Source: Streptomyces sp. ACA25 (GTDB taxonomy: Bacteria; Actinomycetota; Actinomycetes; Streptomycetales; Streptomycetaceae). From it: DNA of 64,000 nt. Numbering within the stretch: position 1 is the stretch's first letter; every line of letters begins with the position of its first letter. The translations under genes and the position numbers were made by a program. Positions 36,932 through 45,696 of this stretch are shown here, in pieces. Below the pieces are notes generated by a model. That model was not told the DNA's origin. It saw only the letters and a program-made list of their open reading frames with translations, and did no database searches. The DNA lies in assembly GCF_028200735.1 (NCBI RefSeq), contig NZ_JAQKPV010000011.1, positions 124,001-188,000 of the forward strand. The letters run 5' to 3'.

Positions 36932-37105
36932 AGCGGGACCCATCGTAACCAGGCGTCGGGGCTCCTCGGCGGGGGCCCCTGCAGCCGTAGGTGCGTCCCC
37001 GCCCCCGGCCGGCACCGGGCACCGTGCCGCCCACCGACGCCCGCGGCACCCGGAAAAGGAGCCCCGCGGTGGTTCCCGAAACTGGGCCGTCCCGGGGCCG
37101 GGCGG

Positions 37106-37819
37106 TCAGGAGCGCGGCCCCGGCGGCCAGGGAACCCGTGTTCCCGGCAGGCGGGGAGCGAGCCAGCCCGGAGCCGCGGCGCGGAACCGTGGGGGTGCCA
37201 GGCGGCCCGCTCCGGCAGGGACGACACCGAGCAGCGGCGCACCCGCGGCAGCGGGAAGCTCGGTGAGGTTGCAGCGCTCGGCCAGCCCGGGATCGGCCGG
37301 GAAGCTCCCGACGACGATGCCCGGACACTCCAGCCCGCGGTGGCGGAGGGCCTCAGCGGTCAGTGCCGTGGCGTTCAGGGTGCCGAGGCCCGCCGTGACG
37401 ACGTTCACCACCGGAGCCTCCAGCAGACGGGCGAGATCGGCCAGGGTCGTCCCCTCGTAGTCGAAGGGCACCAGGATTCCGCCCGCCCCCTCGACCAGGA
37501 CGAGGTCGTGGTCACGGCCGAGTGCACGGACAGCTGCGGCGGCCCGTTCCATCCGGAGGAAGGGCAGCCCGGCCCGGCGGGCGGCCGTCGCGGGTGCGAG
37601 GGGCTCCGGATAGCGGGTGAGTTCCACGCCGCTGAGCTCCTCGCCGGCCAGCCGCCGGATCTCTGCGACATCGCCTGCCTCGCCGTCCGTGACTCCGGTC
37701 TGGGCCGGCTTCACCACCGCTACCCTGCTGCCCGCCGCGAGGGCGGTGGCGGCTATGGCGGCGGTCACCACGGTCTTGCCGATGCCGGTACCCGTGCCGG
37801 TCACGATCAGAATGCCCAC
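37106..37819 (-). CDS. bioD: Dethiobiotin synthetase
   Basis: A 237-residue ATP-dependent carboxylase that closes the ureido ring of dethiobiotin. GILIVTGTGTGIGKTVVTA is the modified P-loop, VVKPAQTGV the substrate lysine region, and LVLVEGAGGILVPFD follows. Start GTG 37819, four bases after the bioA stop, so the two are co-translated. The C-terminal ~25 residues are Pro/Arg-rich and longer than usual. Confidence 0.93.
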   Translation of the reverse strand: MGILIVTGTGTGIGKTVVTAAIAATALAAGSRVAVVKPAQTGVTDGEAGDVAEIRRLAGEELSGVELTRYPEPLAPATAARRAGLPFLRMERAAAAVRALGRDHDLVLVEGAGGILVPFDYEGTTLADLARLLEAPVVNVVTAGLGTLNATALTAEALRHRGLECPGIVVGSFPADPGLAERCNLTELPAAAGAPLLGVVPAGAGRLAPPRFRAAAPGWLAPRLPGTRVPWPPGPRS

Positions 37820-37823
37820 TGCG

Positions 37824-39128
37824 TCACCCCGCTCGCGCGGCCGCGCGCACCGCGCGGCAGACCAGGGCGAGGTCCTCATCACCGGTGACGTACGGCGGCA
37901 TGGTGTAGATCATGTCGCGGAAGGGTCTCAGCCAGACCCCGGTCCGGACCGCTGCCCGGGTGGCCGCCGCAACATCCACGTCGTGATCGAGCTGAACCAC
38001 CCCGATCGCCCCGAGCACGCGCACGTCACGTACCCCTGCGTCGTCCCGGGCCGGGCTCAGCCCTTCCCGCAGCCCGTCCTGGATCCGCGAGACCTCCCCG
38101 GCCCAGTCCTGCCCCGTCAGCAGATCCACGGAGGCGAGTGCGACTGCTGCGGCCAGAGGGTTGCCCATGAACGTAGGGCCGTGCGCGAGCACGGGCACCT
38201 CTCCGCGGGAGATGCCCTCCGCCACCCCGCGCGTGCACAGGGTGGCAGCCATGGTCAGGTAGCCGCCGGTCAGGGCCTTGCCCAGGCACAGCACATCGGG
38301 AGTGATCCCCGCATGGCCGGCGGCGAACAGCGTCCCCGTGCGGCCGAACCCGGTGGCGATCTCGTCCAGGATGAGGAGGACCTCGTACTCGTCGCATGCC
38401 TCGCGGAGCACCCGCAGATAGCCGGGGGAGTGGAAACGCATCCCGCCGGCACCCTGGACCACGGGCTCCACGATCACTGCCGCCAGTTCGTGGGCATGGC
38501 GCGCGATCAGCCCGCGCAAGTGCGCGGCATAGGCCTCGTCCACTCCCGCCTCGAACCCCCCGGGCGGTGCGTCCGCGAAGACCTGCCGGGGCAGCACCCC
38601 GGCCCACAGCTCGTGCATCCCCCCTTCCGGGTCACAGACGGACATCGGCTGCCAGGTGTCCCCGTGGTATCCGCCGCGCCAGGTCAGCAGCCGCTGCTTC
38701 CCCGGCTTGCCCAGTGAACGCCAGTACTGCAGGCACATTTTCACGGCGACCTCGACCGACACCGAGCCTGAGTCCGCCAGGAAGACGTGCTGCAGCGCTT
38801 CCGGAGTGATCTGCACCAACCGCTGTGCCAGCCGCACCGCGGGCTCATGAGTGAGCCCCCCGAACATGACGTGGCTCATGGTGTCGATCTGCCGGTGCGC
38901 CGCCGCGTTCAGTACGGGGTGGTTGTATCCGTGAATGGCGGCCCACCATGAGGACATTCCGTCGACGAGCTCGTCACGGCCGGCCACCGGCTCGGCCAGA
39001 CGCAGGCGCACCCCTTCCGCGGAGACCACGGGCAGGGCGGGCGTGCGCGAGGGCATCGGGCCGTAGGGATGCCACACGTGCTGCTGGTCAAGCGCCTGCA
39101 GCTGGTCGGCCGGCAGGGAATCAGACAT
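37824..39128 (-). CDS. bioA: Adenosylmethionine-8-amino-7-oxononanoate aminotransferase
   Basis: A 434-residue class III aminotransferase making 7,8-diaminopelargonate. HVWHPYGPMP at the start is typical of BioA, DGMSSWWAAIHGYNHP and FLADSGSVSVEVAVKMCLQY follow, LILDEIATGFGRTG is the PLP Asp motif and CLGKALTGGY carries the PLP lysine. ATG 39128 is preceded by GAGCAATG context with modest ribosome signal. First gene of bioA-bioD; bioB, which commonly sits upstream in relatives, is not here. Confidence 0.95.
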   Translation of the reverse strand: MSDSLPADQLQALDQQHVWHPYGPMPSRTPALPVVSAEGVRLRLAEPVAGRDELVDGMSSWWAAIHGYNHPVLNAAAHRQIDTMSHVMFGGLTHEPAVRLAQRLVQITPEALQHVFLADSGSVSVEVAVKMCLQYWRSLGKPGKQRLLTWRGGYHGDTWQPMSVCDPEGGMHELWAGVLPRQVFADAPPGGFEAGVDEAYAAHLRGLIARHAHELAAVIVEPVVQGAGGMRFHSPGYLRVLREACDEYEVLLILDEIATGFGRTGTLFAAGHAGITPDVLCLGKALTGGYLTMAATLCTRGVAEGISRGEVPVLAHGPTFMGNPLAAAVALASVDLLTGQDWAGEVSRIQDGLREGLSPARDDAGVRDVRVLGAIGVVQLDHDVDVAAATRAAVRTGVWLRPFRDMIYTMPPYVTGDEDLALVCRAVRAAARAG

Positions 39129-39509
39129 TGCTCACCGGTGTCTCGGCAGAGGGGAAACGGACGGACGGCGGGAACTGTACGTGCGCAGCCGAGGGCGGAA
39201 TGACACGCCGGTTCCGGCCCTCGGCTCCGGCTCTGCCGGCGATCATCGCCGATGGGGACCACCCGCACCAAGCCGGGGCCGGGCCTCCGCCCGCTGAGCG
39301 CCACTTACGGTCACCGGGATGCCGGTACCGGCACGGCCGGCGGCTCCGGGCTGCCTGCGGGCGGGTGCGATCGGATGCGGGAATCCCCCCAGGTACTGCC
39401 GCCCACCGTTCCCCATGAAGCCTGCCCGCAGACGTCCCACGTTGTTGTGCCCGGTCGGGGTACTTCGGGTTAGGGTGTGGTCAAGGCGGCAGAATTCCAG
39501 GGAGGTTTG
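39129..39509. other. 381-bp divergent spacer with an inverted repeat
   Basis: No supported gene. AGCCGAGGGC (39187-39196) and GCCCTCGGCT (39217-39226) are perfect complements 20 nt apart, a possible operator or hairpin in the bioA upstream region. I see no recognisable BirA/BioQ box. AGGGAGG (about 39499-39505) is the ribosome site of the methyltransferase. Confidence 0.45.
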
Positions 39510-40328
39510 GTGGCTGAGAATCCGGACGCTTCGGGCAGAAGGCGAGTATCGAAGATCGACACATCGGTCCCGCATTCGGCGCGGATCTGGAATTACTGGC
39601 TCGGCGGCAAGGACAACTACGAGATCGACCGTATCGCCGGCGATCAGTACCGGGAGTTGTTTCCGGGAATTGTCGATGGTGCACGGATAGCGCGCTACTT
39701 TCTCGCACGCACAATCCGCTATCTTGCTGCGGAAGAGGGAATCCGGCAGTTCCTGGATGTCGGCACAGGCCTGCCGACGGTGGACAACACCCACCAGGTC
39801 GCCCAGCGGGTGGCGCCGGAGTCCCGGATCGTGTACGTGGACAACGACCCGCTGGTGCTCGTGCACGCCCATGCCCTGCTCACCAGCACCCCCGAAGGCA
39901 CGACGGAGTACATCGAGGCCGACCTGCACGATCCCGAAGCGATTCTCGAGGCGGCAGCCGGGACTCTCGACTTCAACCGTCCCGTCGCTGTCGTGCTCAG
40001 CGGCATTCTTGGGCACGTCGCCGACTACGACGAGGCACGGACCATAGTCCGGCGGCTGATGGAGGGTGTGCCCTCCGGAAGCTGTCTGTCCCTGCACGAC
40101 GCCACGGACACGGATCCCGCGTGGGTTTCGGCGCAGCAGCACTACAACGAAAGCGGTGCCATTCCTTACCACCTGCGCAGCCCGGAGCAGATTGCCGGGT
40201 TCTTCGAGGGACTGGAGCTGGTGGAGCCGGGAGTGGTCCCGACTCCCCGTTGGCGGCCGGAGGTCGCCATGGTCGAGGAAGGCACCGAAGCCGGGGCCGG
40301 AGTCGGTGGCGTCGGCCGGAAGCCCTGA
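39510..40328 (+). CDS. SAM-dependent methyltransferase, SAV2177/DUF574 family
   Basis: A 272-residue member of the actinomycete SAV2177 family. The diagnostic N-terminus SVPHSARIWNYWLGGKDNYE, then RYFLARTIRYLAAEEGIRQFLDVGTGLPT (SAM-binding glycine loop) and VYVDNDPLVLVHAHALL (acidic ribose residue) are all visible. Substrates are unknown; many copies occur per Streptomyces genome. GTG 39510 suits AGGGAGG; TTG 39507 is adjacent. Ends at a strong hairpin. Confidence 0.9.
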   Translation: MAENPDASGRRRVSKIDTSVPHSARIWNYWLGGKDNYEIDRIAGDQYRELFPGIVDGARIARYFLARTIRYLAAEEGIRQFLDVGTGLPTVDNTHQVAQRVAPESRIVYVDNDPLVLVHAHALLTSTPEGTTEYIEADLHDPEAILEAAAGTLDFNRPVAVVLSGILGHVADYDEARTIVRRLMEGVPSGSCLSLHDATDTDPAWVSAQQHYNESGAIPYHLRSPEQIAGFFEGLELVEPGVVPTPRWRPEVAMVEEGTEAGAGVGGVGRKP

Positions 40329-40362
40329 GTCCGTCCGACACCCGCCCCATCGGCAGCGGCGG

Positions 40363-40418
40363 CAGTGCGCCAGCGGTTCCGTCCGGCCGGTGCCGGGCGG
40401 GAAACCGGTGGCGCACTG
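40363..40418. terminator. Long bidirectional hairpin terminator
   Basis: CAGTGCGCCAGCGGTT (40363-40378) pairs with 40403-40418 at 15 of 16 positions, and the loop contains a further CCGGC/GCCGG stem. It separates the convergent methyltransferase and NDH-2 genes. Confidence 0.8.
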
Positions 40419-40437
40419 CATGGGCCGGGCGGGGCGT

Positions 40438-41796
40438 TCAGAGAGAGCGGCCGCGGGCCGGGTCGTCCGGCCCGCCCGGGATCCGCGCCAACTCCGGTGC
40501 CGAAGTGTCCAGGGGAACGGACCACGACCGCACCAGCCCCAGTTGCACCGCCTGCCGGGGCAGCACCGCGTCCAGGAGCCAGTCCGCGGCCACCCGCACC
40601 CGGTTGTCGGGCATGGCCATCAGGTGGTAGCCGCGGGTGACGAGATTGGCCAGCGGCCCGGACAACGGGATCTGGAAGGGGTTGGCCGCGGCCTGCAGCC
40701 CACCCAGGTCGACAAGGAATCCGAGGTCGCGGTGGCGGTAGGGCCGTCGCTCGCCCCGGCCGAGACCCGCCGCGACGTTCCGGGCCGCGTTTTTCCCCTG
40801 GCGCACCGCGTGCTGTGCGGTCATCGGGGTGAGCTCACCCGGGCGGTTCGCGTCCGGTACCGCTGCCGCGTCCCCGCAGGCAACCACCTCCGGGTGGCCC
40901 GGAACCTCCAGATACGTGTCGACGACCAGCCGTCCCTTCTCGGTGGGGAGGCCGAGGTCCTCCACCAGGGGGTCGGGGCGCACTCCGACGCACCAGATGA
41001 GCGAGCGGGTGTCGATGCTCTCGCCGCTGTCCAGCACGACGCCGTCCCAGGTGGCCTCCTTGACGGAGGTCCCGGTGAGCACCTCGACCCCGCGTTTGCG
41101 CAGCACCCGGTCCGCGGTCTCGGACAGTTTCCGGTCCAGTTCCGGCAGGATGCGCGGGGCGAGGTCCAGCAGCAGCCACCGGGGGGGCCGGGCCTCACGG
41201 TCCCCGGCGCGCCGGTGCTGCCGCGCCAGGGCATCGGTGAAGAGTTTCCCGTGCGCGGCGACCTCGGTTCCGGTGTAGCCGGCGCCCACGACGACGAAGG
41301 TACGCCGGGCGTCGTGCTCGGCGCGGTCCGAGGTCGCCGCGGCCAGGGCGATCTGCCTGGTCACATGATCGCGCAGATACAGGGCCTCGGGCATCCCGCG
41401 GAAGCCCGTGGCATGCTCGGCCACACCGGGAACCGGGAGCAGTTTGTTGACGCTGCCGACGCTCAGGATCAGCCGGTCGTAGGCCAGATCACCGTTCCGT
41501 CCTTCCGGGTCGGTGTACTTCACCTGCCGCCCGTCCAGGTCGACCCCGTCCACCTGCCCCAGCACCAGTCGCACCTGCGGTAGCGAGCCGGCCAGGGACA
41601 CGGAGATCCGCCGCGGTTCCAGGACTCCGGCTGCCACCTCGGGCAGCAACGGAAGGTACAGAAAGTAGTCGTTCGGATTGACAAGCACGATCTCAGCCGC
41701 GCCACGCAACTTCTTCGACAGGCTACGAGCCGCGTGATAGCCGGCGAATCCGGCGCCGACGATGACGACGCGGGGCAGTTTTCGGGTCACCTTCAC
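40438..41796 (-). CDS. ndh: Type II NADH dehydrogenase-like FAD oxidoreductase
   Basis: A 452-residue NDH-2 type flavoprotein that passes electrons from NADH to quinone at the membrane without pumping protons. FAD loop VVIVGAGFAGYHAARSL, NADH loop VVVGAGYTGTEVAAH, and VVACGDAAAVPD (FAD-binding Asp) with the AQHAVRQGKNAARN quinone-site region. The C-terminal amphipathic part (LANLVTRGYHLMAMPDNRVR) is likely the membrane anchor. ATG 41796 has GGGTGTGAAGG upstream. Stand-alone. Confidence 0.88.
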   Translation of the reverse strand: MKVTRKLPRVVIVGAGFAGYHAARSLSKKLRGAAEIVLVNPNDYFLYLPLLPEVAAGVLEPRRISVSLAGSLPQVRLVLGQVDGVDLDGRQVKYTDPEGRNGDLAYDRLILSVGSVNKLLPVPGVAEHATGFRGMPEALYLRDHVTRQIALAAATSDRAEHDARRTFVVVGAGYTGTEVAAHGKLFTDALARQHRRAGDREARPPRWLLLDLAPRILPELDRKLSETADRVLRKRGVEVLTGTSVKEATWDGVVLDSGESIDTRSLIWCVGVRPDPLVEDLGLPTEKGRLVVDTYLEVPGHPEVVACGDAAAVPDANRPGELTPMTAQHAVRQGKNAARNVAAGLGRGERRPYRHRDLGFLVDLGGLQAAANPFQIPLSGPLANLVTRGYHLMAMPDNRVRVAADWLLDAVLPRQAVQLGLVRSWSVPLDTSAPELARIPGGPDDPARGRSL

Positions 41797-41946
41797 ACCC
41801 CCTTCGGCCGTGCCGGGTACCCGACCGCTTCGCGGACTACACCCAACCCGACGGCCCGCGCTTCGAGCCGTGCGAGCGCTGGACGGCAGGGTCGTTTCAG
41901 CCGCGGGCCGATCCGGCAGGCCAGGTGCGGTGGCTGCGCTCCGCCC

Positions 41947-42321
41947 TCAGTTCTTCCGGAGGCGTTCGATCTCACGGCGGTCACGCTTGGTGGGCCGGCC
42001 GGCTCCGCGGTCCCGCCGGCCGGTCACCGCGATCTCCTCGTGGGCGGGCGGGGGCGGGCTGTTGTCGACGAAACACTGTGCGGCGACCGGGGCGCCGACC
42101 CGCTTCCGTACGACGCGTGACACCACCACGATCCTCTCGCGGCCCGCGTGCCGGAGCCGGACCTCGTCACCGGCCCGCACCACCTGGGCAGGTTTGGCCC
42201 GCTCCCCGTTGATCCGCACGTGACCGGCCCGGCAGGCGGCGGCGGCGAGCGCCCGCGTCTTCGTCAGCCGGACGGACCAGATCCAGCTGTCCACCCGTGC
42301 CCTGCCCTCATCCGACGTCAT
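41947..42321 (-). CDS. S4-domain RNA-binding protein (HslR/Hsp15-like)
   Basis: A 124-residue protein: S4 domain RVDSWIWSVRLTKTRALAAA and GHVRINGERAKPAQVVRAGDEV, then a basic tail ending RPTKRDRREIERLRKN, as in HslR-like proteins that bind stalled 50S ribosomes. ATG 42321. A 143-bp gap separates it from the next same-strand gene upstream. Confidence 0.9.
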   Translation of the reverse strand: MTSDEGRARVDSWIWSVRLTKTRALAAAACRAGHVRINGERAKPAQVVRAGDEVRLRHAGRERIVVVSRVVRKRVGAPVAAQCFVDNSPPPPAHEEIAVTGRRDRGAGRPTKRDRREIERLRKN

Positions 42322-42464
42322 GCCACGACTCTAAGGAAAGACCGCACCGGTTCCAACAGGCTTCCGCCGCCGGAGGGGGCGAGGATCCTGAAGCGGGCCG
42401 GACGGCCGAGGACTGCTTCTCCGGCGCCAGGACAGCGGTGCCGGCCACCGCCTCCGCCCGGTTC

Positions 42465-42908
42465 TCACGGGCCGGCGGTGTGGTCAGGATGCCCGGGGGT
42501 GCGCCGGGCCTCCTTCATTTCTGCTTCGTGAAGATGCTCCTTTCCGTCCGCCAAGTCGTTTCTGATGCCTTCCTCGAGGGTGGCGAACGGCCGGTAGTAG
42601 GTCCTGTTGTACTCCTCGACGATCTGGAAGGTCCAGTGCCCGGGAATGACGTTTCTTCCCAGGATTTCTCGCTCCACCTGTTCTGCCTGTTCCTGGTGGC
42701 CGGCTTCGCGCAGCAAGCGGACGGCATCGCCCAGGGTGAGGTCTGCGCCGCCGGTGAGCTGGTGGAAGGCGTAGAGGTGTCCGCGGGCCCGCTCGGTCGT
42801 CTCCAGAGCCTTCGACAGTTCGCCCAGTGCCTGCACGGTCCGGTCGCTCACACCGGCCGGCCGCCGGTGTGCCTCGCTGGGTCGGTCCTCTTGGTGATCA
42901 CTGTTCAT
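42465..42908 (-). CDS. Conserved-looking hypothetical protein
   Basis: A 147-residue, acidic, helical protein. The N-terminus is disordered; the core (ALGELSKALETTERARGHLY, LGDAVRLLREAGHQEQAEQ and HWTFQIVEEYNRTYYRPF) looks like a small helical domain, and the tail is His/Glu-rich. The codon pattern and the ribosome site GAAGAGG before ATG 42908 support it; the frame is open to 43091 but that part covers regulatory DNA. I cannot assign a function. It is divergent from the SulP operon across a spacer with CsoR-type boxes. Confidence 0.75.
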   Translation of the reverse strand: MNSDHQEDRPSEAHRRPAGVSDRTVQALGELSKALETTERARGHLYAFHQLTGGADLTLGDAVRLLREAGHQEQAEQVEREILGRNVIPGHWTFQIVEEYNRTYYRPFATLEEGIRNDLADGKEHLHEAEMKEARRTPGHPDHTAGP

Positions 42909-43066
42909 GCACGGCCTCTTCCCGGCTCTCGGGGCCGCCACGCTCAAGAGGGGGCGCATGACTCCCGTCGCTGCCTTCATGTCCCGATACCGTGCGCCGT
43001 CGGAGACCGGGGGAGTCAGGACCGACCGGAACCGGCCGGTGAGCCAGGGAGCCTCTCCGCGGCAGG

Positions 43067-43083
43067 TACGGGTAGGGGTATTT
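43067..43083. promoter_or_regulatory. Degenerate CsoR/CstR-type box
   Basis: TACGGGTAGGGGTATTT contains one good half-site, GGGGTAT, of the palindrome found 54 bp away. It may be a second, weaker site in the 459-bp divergent spacer 42909-43367, in which I see no gene. Confidence 0.4.
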
Positions 43084-43120
43084 GACCGCACCGCGGGGCA
43101 CCGTTAGGCTGGTCGAACAA

Positions 43121-43136
43121 ATACCCCTAGGGGTAT
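43121..43136. promoter_or_regulatory. Perfect CsoR/CstR-type operator before the SulP gene
   Basis: ATACCCCTAGGGGTAT is an exact 16-bp palindrome and matches the known operator style of the CsoR/CstR family (TACCCC core). It lies in the spacer 232 bp before the SulP ATG and 213 bp from the divergent hypothetical gene. Confidence 0.8.
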
Positions 43137-43367
43137 AGAAGTCCGAGGCCGGCCTGCCGTCCGTGTCCGACTCCGAGAAGTGTCGGCGGTCGGCACGGGG
43201 GAGGGGGCCCGGATGCCCTGGCAGCCTTCAGTGAGGAGTACGGGCGTGTGTGTGGTGGCTCACCCGAAGACGACGGAGGGGATGGGGGCCGGGGCCCCGG
43301 GCTGCCCGCTCGCCCGGATGAGGGGTACGGACGCACCGTCGGCGCACCCGCGGACAAGGGCCGAGGC

Positions 43368-45137
43368 ATGAGCGCCGACGTTGCCGGATACCCCCGGCAG
43401 CAACGTGCGGGAGTCGCCCGGTTCCTGCCGATCGCGGGTTGGCTCCCGGACTACGGACGGCGGGTGTTCCGTCACGATCTCATCGCCGGTCTGACCGTCG
43501 CCGTGATGCTGGTTCCGCAGAGCATGGCCTACGCGGCGCTCGCGGGCATGCCGCCGGTCACCGGGCTGTATGCGTCGATCGTGCCCTTGCTCGTCTACGC
43601 GCTGCTGGGTACCTCGGGGTCGCTGGCGGTGGGACCGGTGGCGATCACCGCGCTGATGACCGCAGGCGCACTGGCCCCGCTGGCGGACGGGGACCCGGGG
43701 CGCTACGCCGCATTGGCGGGCGTGCTGGCCATAATGGTCGGTGCGATCCAGGTGAGCATGGGTGTGCTCCGACTGGGCGCGGTGGTGAATTTCCTTTCGC
43801 ATTCCGTTCTTGCGGGTTTCACCTCGGCAGCGGCATTGATCATCGCGGCCAGTCAGCTCAAGGACCTGTTCGGGCTCGACGCCGACCGGGCGGAGGGATT
43901 CCCGCAGATCCTTGCCTCCCTGGGGCGTACGGCTGCCACTGTGCACTGGCCGACGGTCGCAGTGTCGGTGGTGAGCCTGGCCGGTCTCGTCCTGCTCAAG
44001 CGGTTCTGGCCGAAGCTGCCCGGCGCGCTCCTTGTGGTGGCGGGGGTGACCGTGGCCAGCGCCGCCTTCGGTTTCGGTGAGCGCGGAGTGCGGATCCTCA
44101 CCGAGGTGCCCGGCGGCCTGCCGGTGCCGGCCCTGCCAGGGCTGTCGATACAGGACGTCACCGCCCTGCTGCCGGCGGCGCTGACCATTGCGCTGGTGGC
44201 GTACATGGAAGGAATAGCCGTGGCCAAGGCCCTGGCGGCGAAGTCACGGCAGCGGGTGAACCCCGACACCGAGCTGGTGGCGGTGGGCGGTGCGAACGTG
44301 TCGGCAGGGCTGTTCGGGGGGTTCCCGGTGGCCGGTGGCTTCTCGCGCAGCGCCGTGAACATGTCGGCCGGTGCCCGCACCCCGATCGCCACCATCATCA
44401 CCGCGCTCGTGGTGGCGGTGACCGCCCTGGCTCTCACTCCCGCCTTCCATCACCTGCCGAAGGCGGTTCTCGCCGCCATCGTGATCGTGGCCGTGGCGGG
44501 GCTTGTCGATTGGCGCAGCGCGCTCTCGGCATGGCGGGCACGCCACGTGGACGGCATTGCTCTGGCCCTCACCTTCGCGGTGACGCTGCTGCTGGGGGTG
44601 GAACCCGGCCTCGCCGCCGGTGTGGCATTCAGCCTGGGAGTCTTCCTGTGGCGGTCCTCCCGGCCGCATCACGCGGAGCTGGGACGGGTGCCGGGAACCA
44701 CCACGTTCCGCAACGTCGCCCGGTACGACGGACTGATCACCGATCCGCGGGTGGCGGTCCTCCGCGTCGACGGGCCGTTCTACTTCGCGAGTGCCCAGCA
44801 GGTCGGGGACTGGGTCATGGGCATCGCAGAGCAGCGGGAGGCCTTGCAGACGATCGTCCTGGACGCGAGCGCGATCGGTGACTGCGACGCCGACGGGGCC
44901 CATGCCCTGACCGACCTGAGCCGGAGGCTGGCGGACCGTGGCGTGACACTGCGGCTGGCGACGCTGCGCGGACCGGTGCGTGATCTTCTGCGGCGGGCCG
45001 GCGTGTGGGAGCTGCTGCACAGCGAGCACCGGGTGCACCCCGACATCGGGGCGGCGGTCGCGGCCGCCGGCGGGGCGTTCGCCGGTAATGGGTCCGACGG
45101 CTCCGCGCCACCGCGGTTCTCCCAGGAGGTGCTCTGA
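43368..45137 (+). CDS. SulP family anion transporter with STAS domain
   Basis: A 589-residue SLC26/SulP carrier. The sulfate-transporter core starts RRVFRHDLIAGLTVAVMLVP and includes the consensus QSMAYAALAGMPPVTGLYAS; about 12 membrane segments follow. A C-terminal STAS domain occupies residues about 465-575 (RVDGPFYFASAQQVGDWVM, IVLDASAIGDCDADGAHAL). Substrate may be sulfate or bicarbonate; the adjacent carbonic anhydrase favours bicarbonate, the CstR-type operator favours a sulfur anion. ATG 43368; earlier in-frame starts are unlikely. Confidence 0.9.
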   Translation: MSADVAGYPRQQRAGVARFLPIAGWLPDYGRRVFRHDLIAGLTVAVMLVPQSMAYAALAGMPPVTGLYASIVPLLVYALLGTSGSLAVGPVAITALMTAGALAPLADGDPGRYAALAGVLAIMVGAIQVSMGVLRLGAVVNFLSHSVLAGFTSAAALIIAASQLKDLFGLDADRAEGFPQILASLGRTAATVHWPTVAVSVVSLAGLVLLKRFWPKLPGALLVVAGVTVASAAFGFGERGVRILTEVPGGLPVPALPGLSIQDVTALLPAALTIALVAYMEGIAVAKALAAKSRQRVNPDTELVAVGGANVSAGLFGGFPVAGGFSRSAVNMSAGARTPIATIITALVVAVTALALTPAFHHLPKAVLAAIVIVAVAGLVDWRSALSAWRARHVDGIALALTFAVTLLLGVEPGLAAGVAFSLGVFLWRSSRPHHAELGRVPGTTTFRNVARYDGLITDPRVAVLRVDGPFYFASAQQVGDWVMGIAEQREALQTIVLDASAIGDCDADGAHALTDLSRRLADRGVTLRLATLRGPVRDLLRRAGVWELLHSEHRVHPDIGAAVAAAGGAFAGNGSDGSAPPRFSQEVL

Positions 45138-45138
45138 C

Positions 45139-45582
45139 ATGCCGGAGCGTTTCGCGACCGCGCTCACCTGCATCGACGGCCGTATCCAGCGTCCTCTCGA
45201 GGAGTGGGTGAAGTCAGTGCTGGGGGTCGACTATCTGGATACCGTCACGGAGCCGGGACCGGACCGGGTGGTCAGCACCGCGGACGAGGCGGTTCTGCAG
45301 GCTCTCCTGGACAAGGTCCGTGTCTCAGGGGTGGCGCACGGCAGCACCGACCTGATCATCGCAGGCCATTCCGACTGCGCGGGCAATCCGGTATCCGATG
45401 ACGAGCACCGGGCCATGCTGCGGGAGGCAGTGGGCAGGAGCGCGGCAAGGCTCCCGGGCGTCCGTGTCATCGCTGTCCATGCGGTGCAATGCGGTGATCG
45501 CTGCTGGCAGTTCCGTGAGGTGGACCGGGCCGTCCCTGTGCACCGGGCGATTCCTGCCGCGGCTCCGTCCTCGCGTACCTGA
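45139..45582 (+). CDS. Small beta-carbonic-anhydrase-like protein
   Basis: A 147-residue protein with the beta-CA zinc and dyad residues: CIDGR (Cys11, Asp13, Arg15) and HSDC (His77, Cys80). At 147 residues it is clearly shorter than standard beta-CAs (about 190-220) and lacks much of the middle. ATG 45139 sits 9 nt after AGGAGG that lies within the SulP 3' end, so it is co-expressed. It may hydrate CO2 next to the transporter or be a degenerate zinc protein. Confidence 0.72.
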   Translation: MPERFATALTCIDGRIQRPLEEWVKSVLGVDYLDTVTEPGPDRVVSTADEAVLQALLDKVRVSGVAHGSTDLIIAGHSDCAGNPVSDDEHRAMLREAVGRSAARLPGVRVIAVHAVQCGDRCWQFREVDRAVPVHRAIPAAAPSSRT

Positions 45583-45632
45583 GCGGGCCCCGTCCCGGGG
45601 GAGCCCGGGTGCGGTGCACAACCCGTCCAAAA

Positions 45633-45648
45633 ATACCTGGTGGGGTAT
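45633..45648. promoter_or_regulatory. CsoR/CstR-type operator before the sensor gene
   Basis: ATACCTGGTGGGGTAT matches the palindrome at 43121 at 12 of 16 positions, with intact outer half-site ends. It lies 49 bp before the sensor GTG, indicating autoregulation and a common regulon with SulP. Confidence 0.75.
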
Positions 45649-45696
45649 CTTGGAAGGGGTACTCCATCCGTGGTACCGGTCAAGAGGAGAAGCGCA

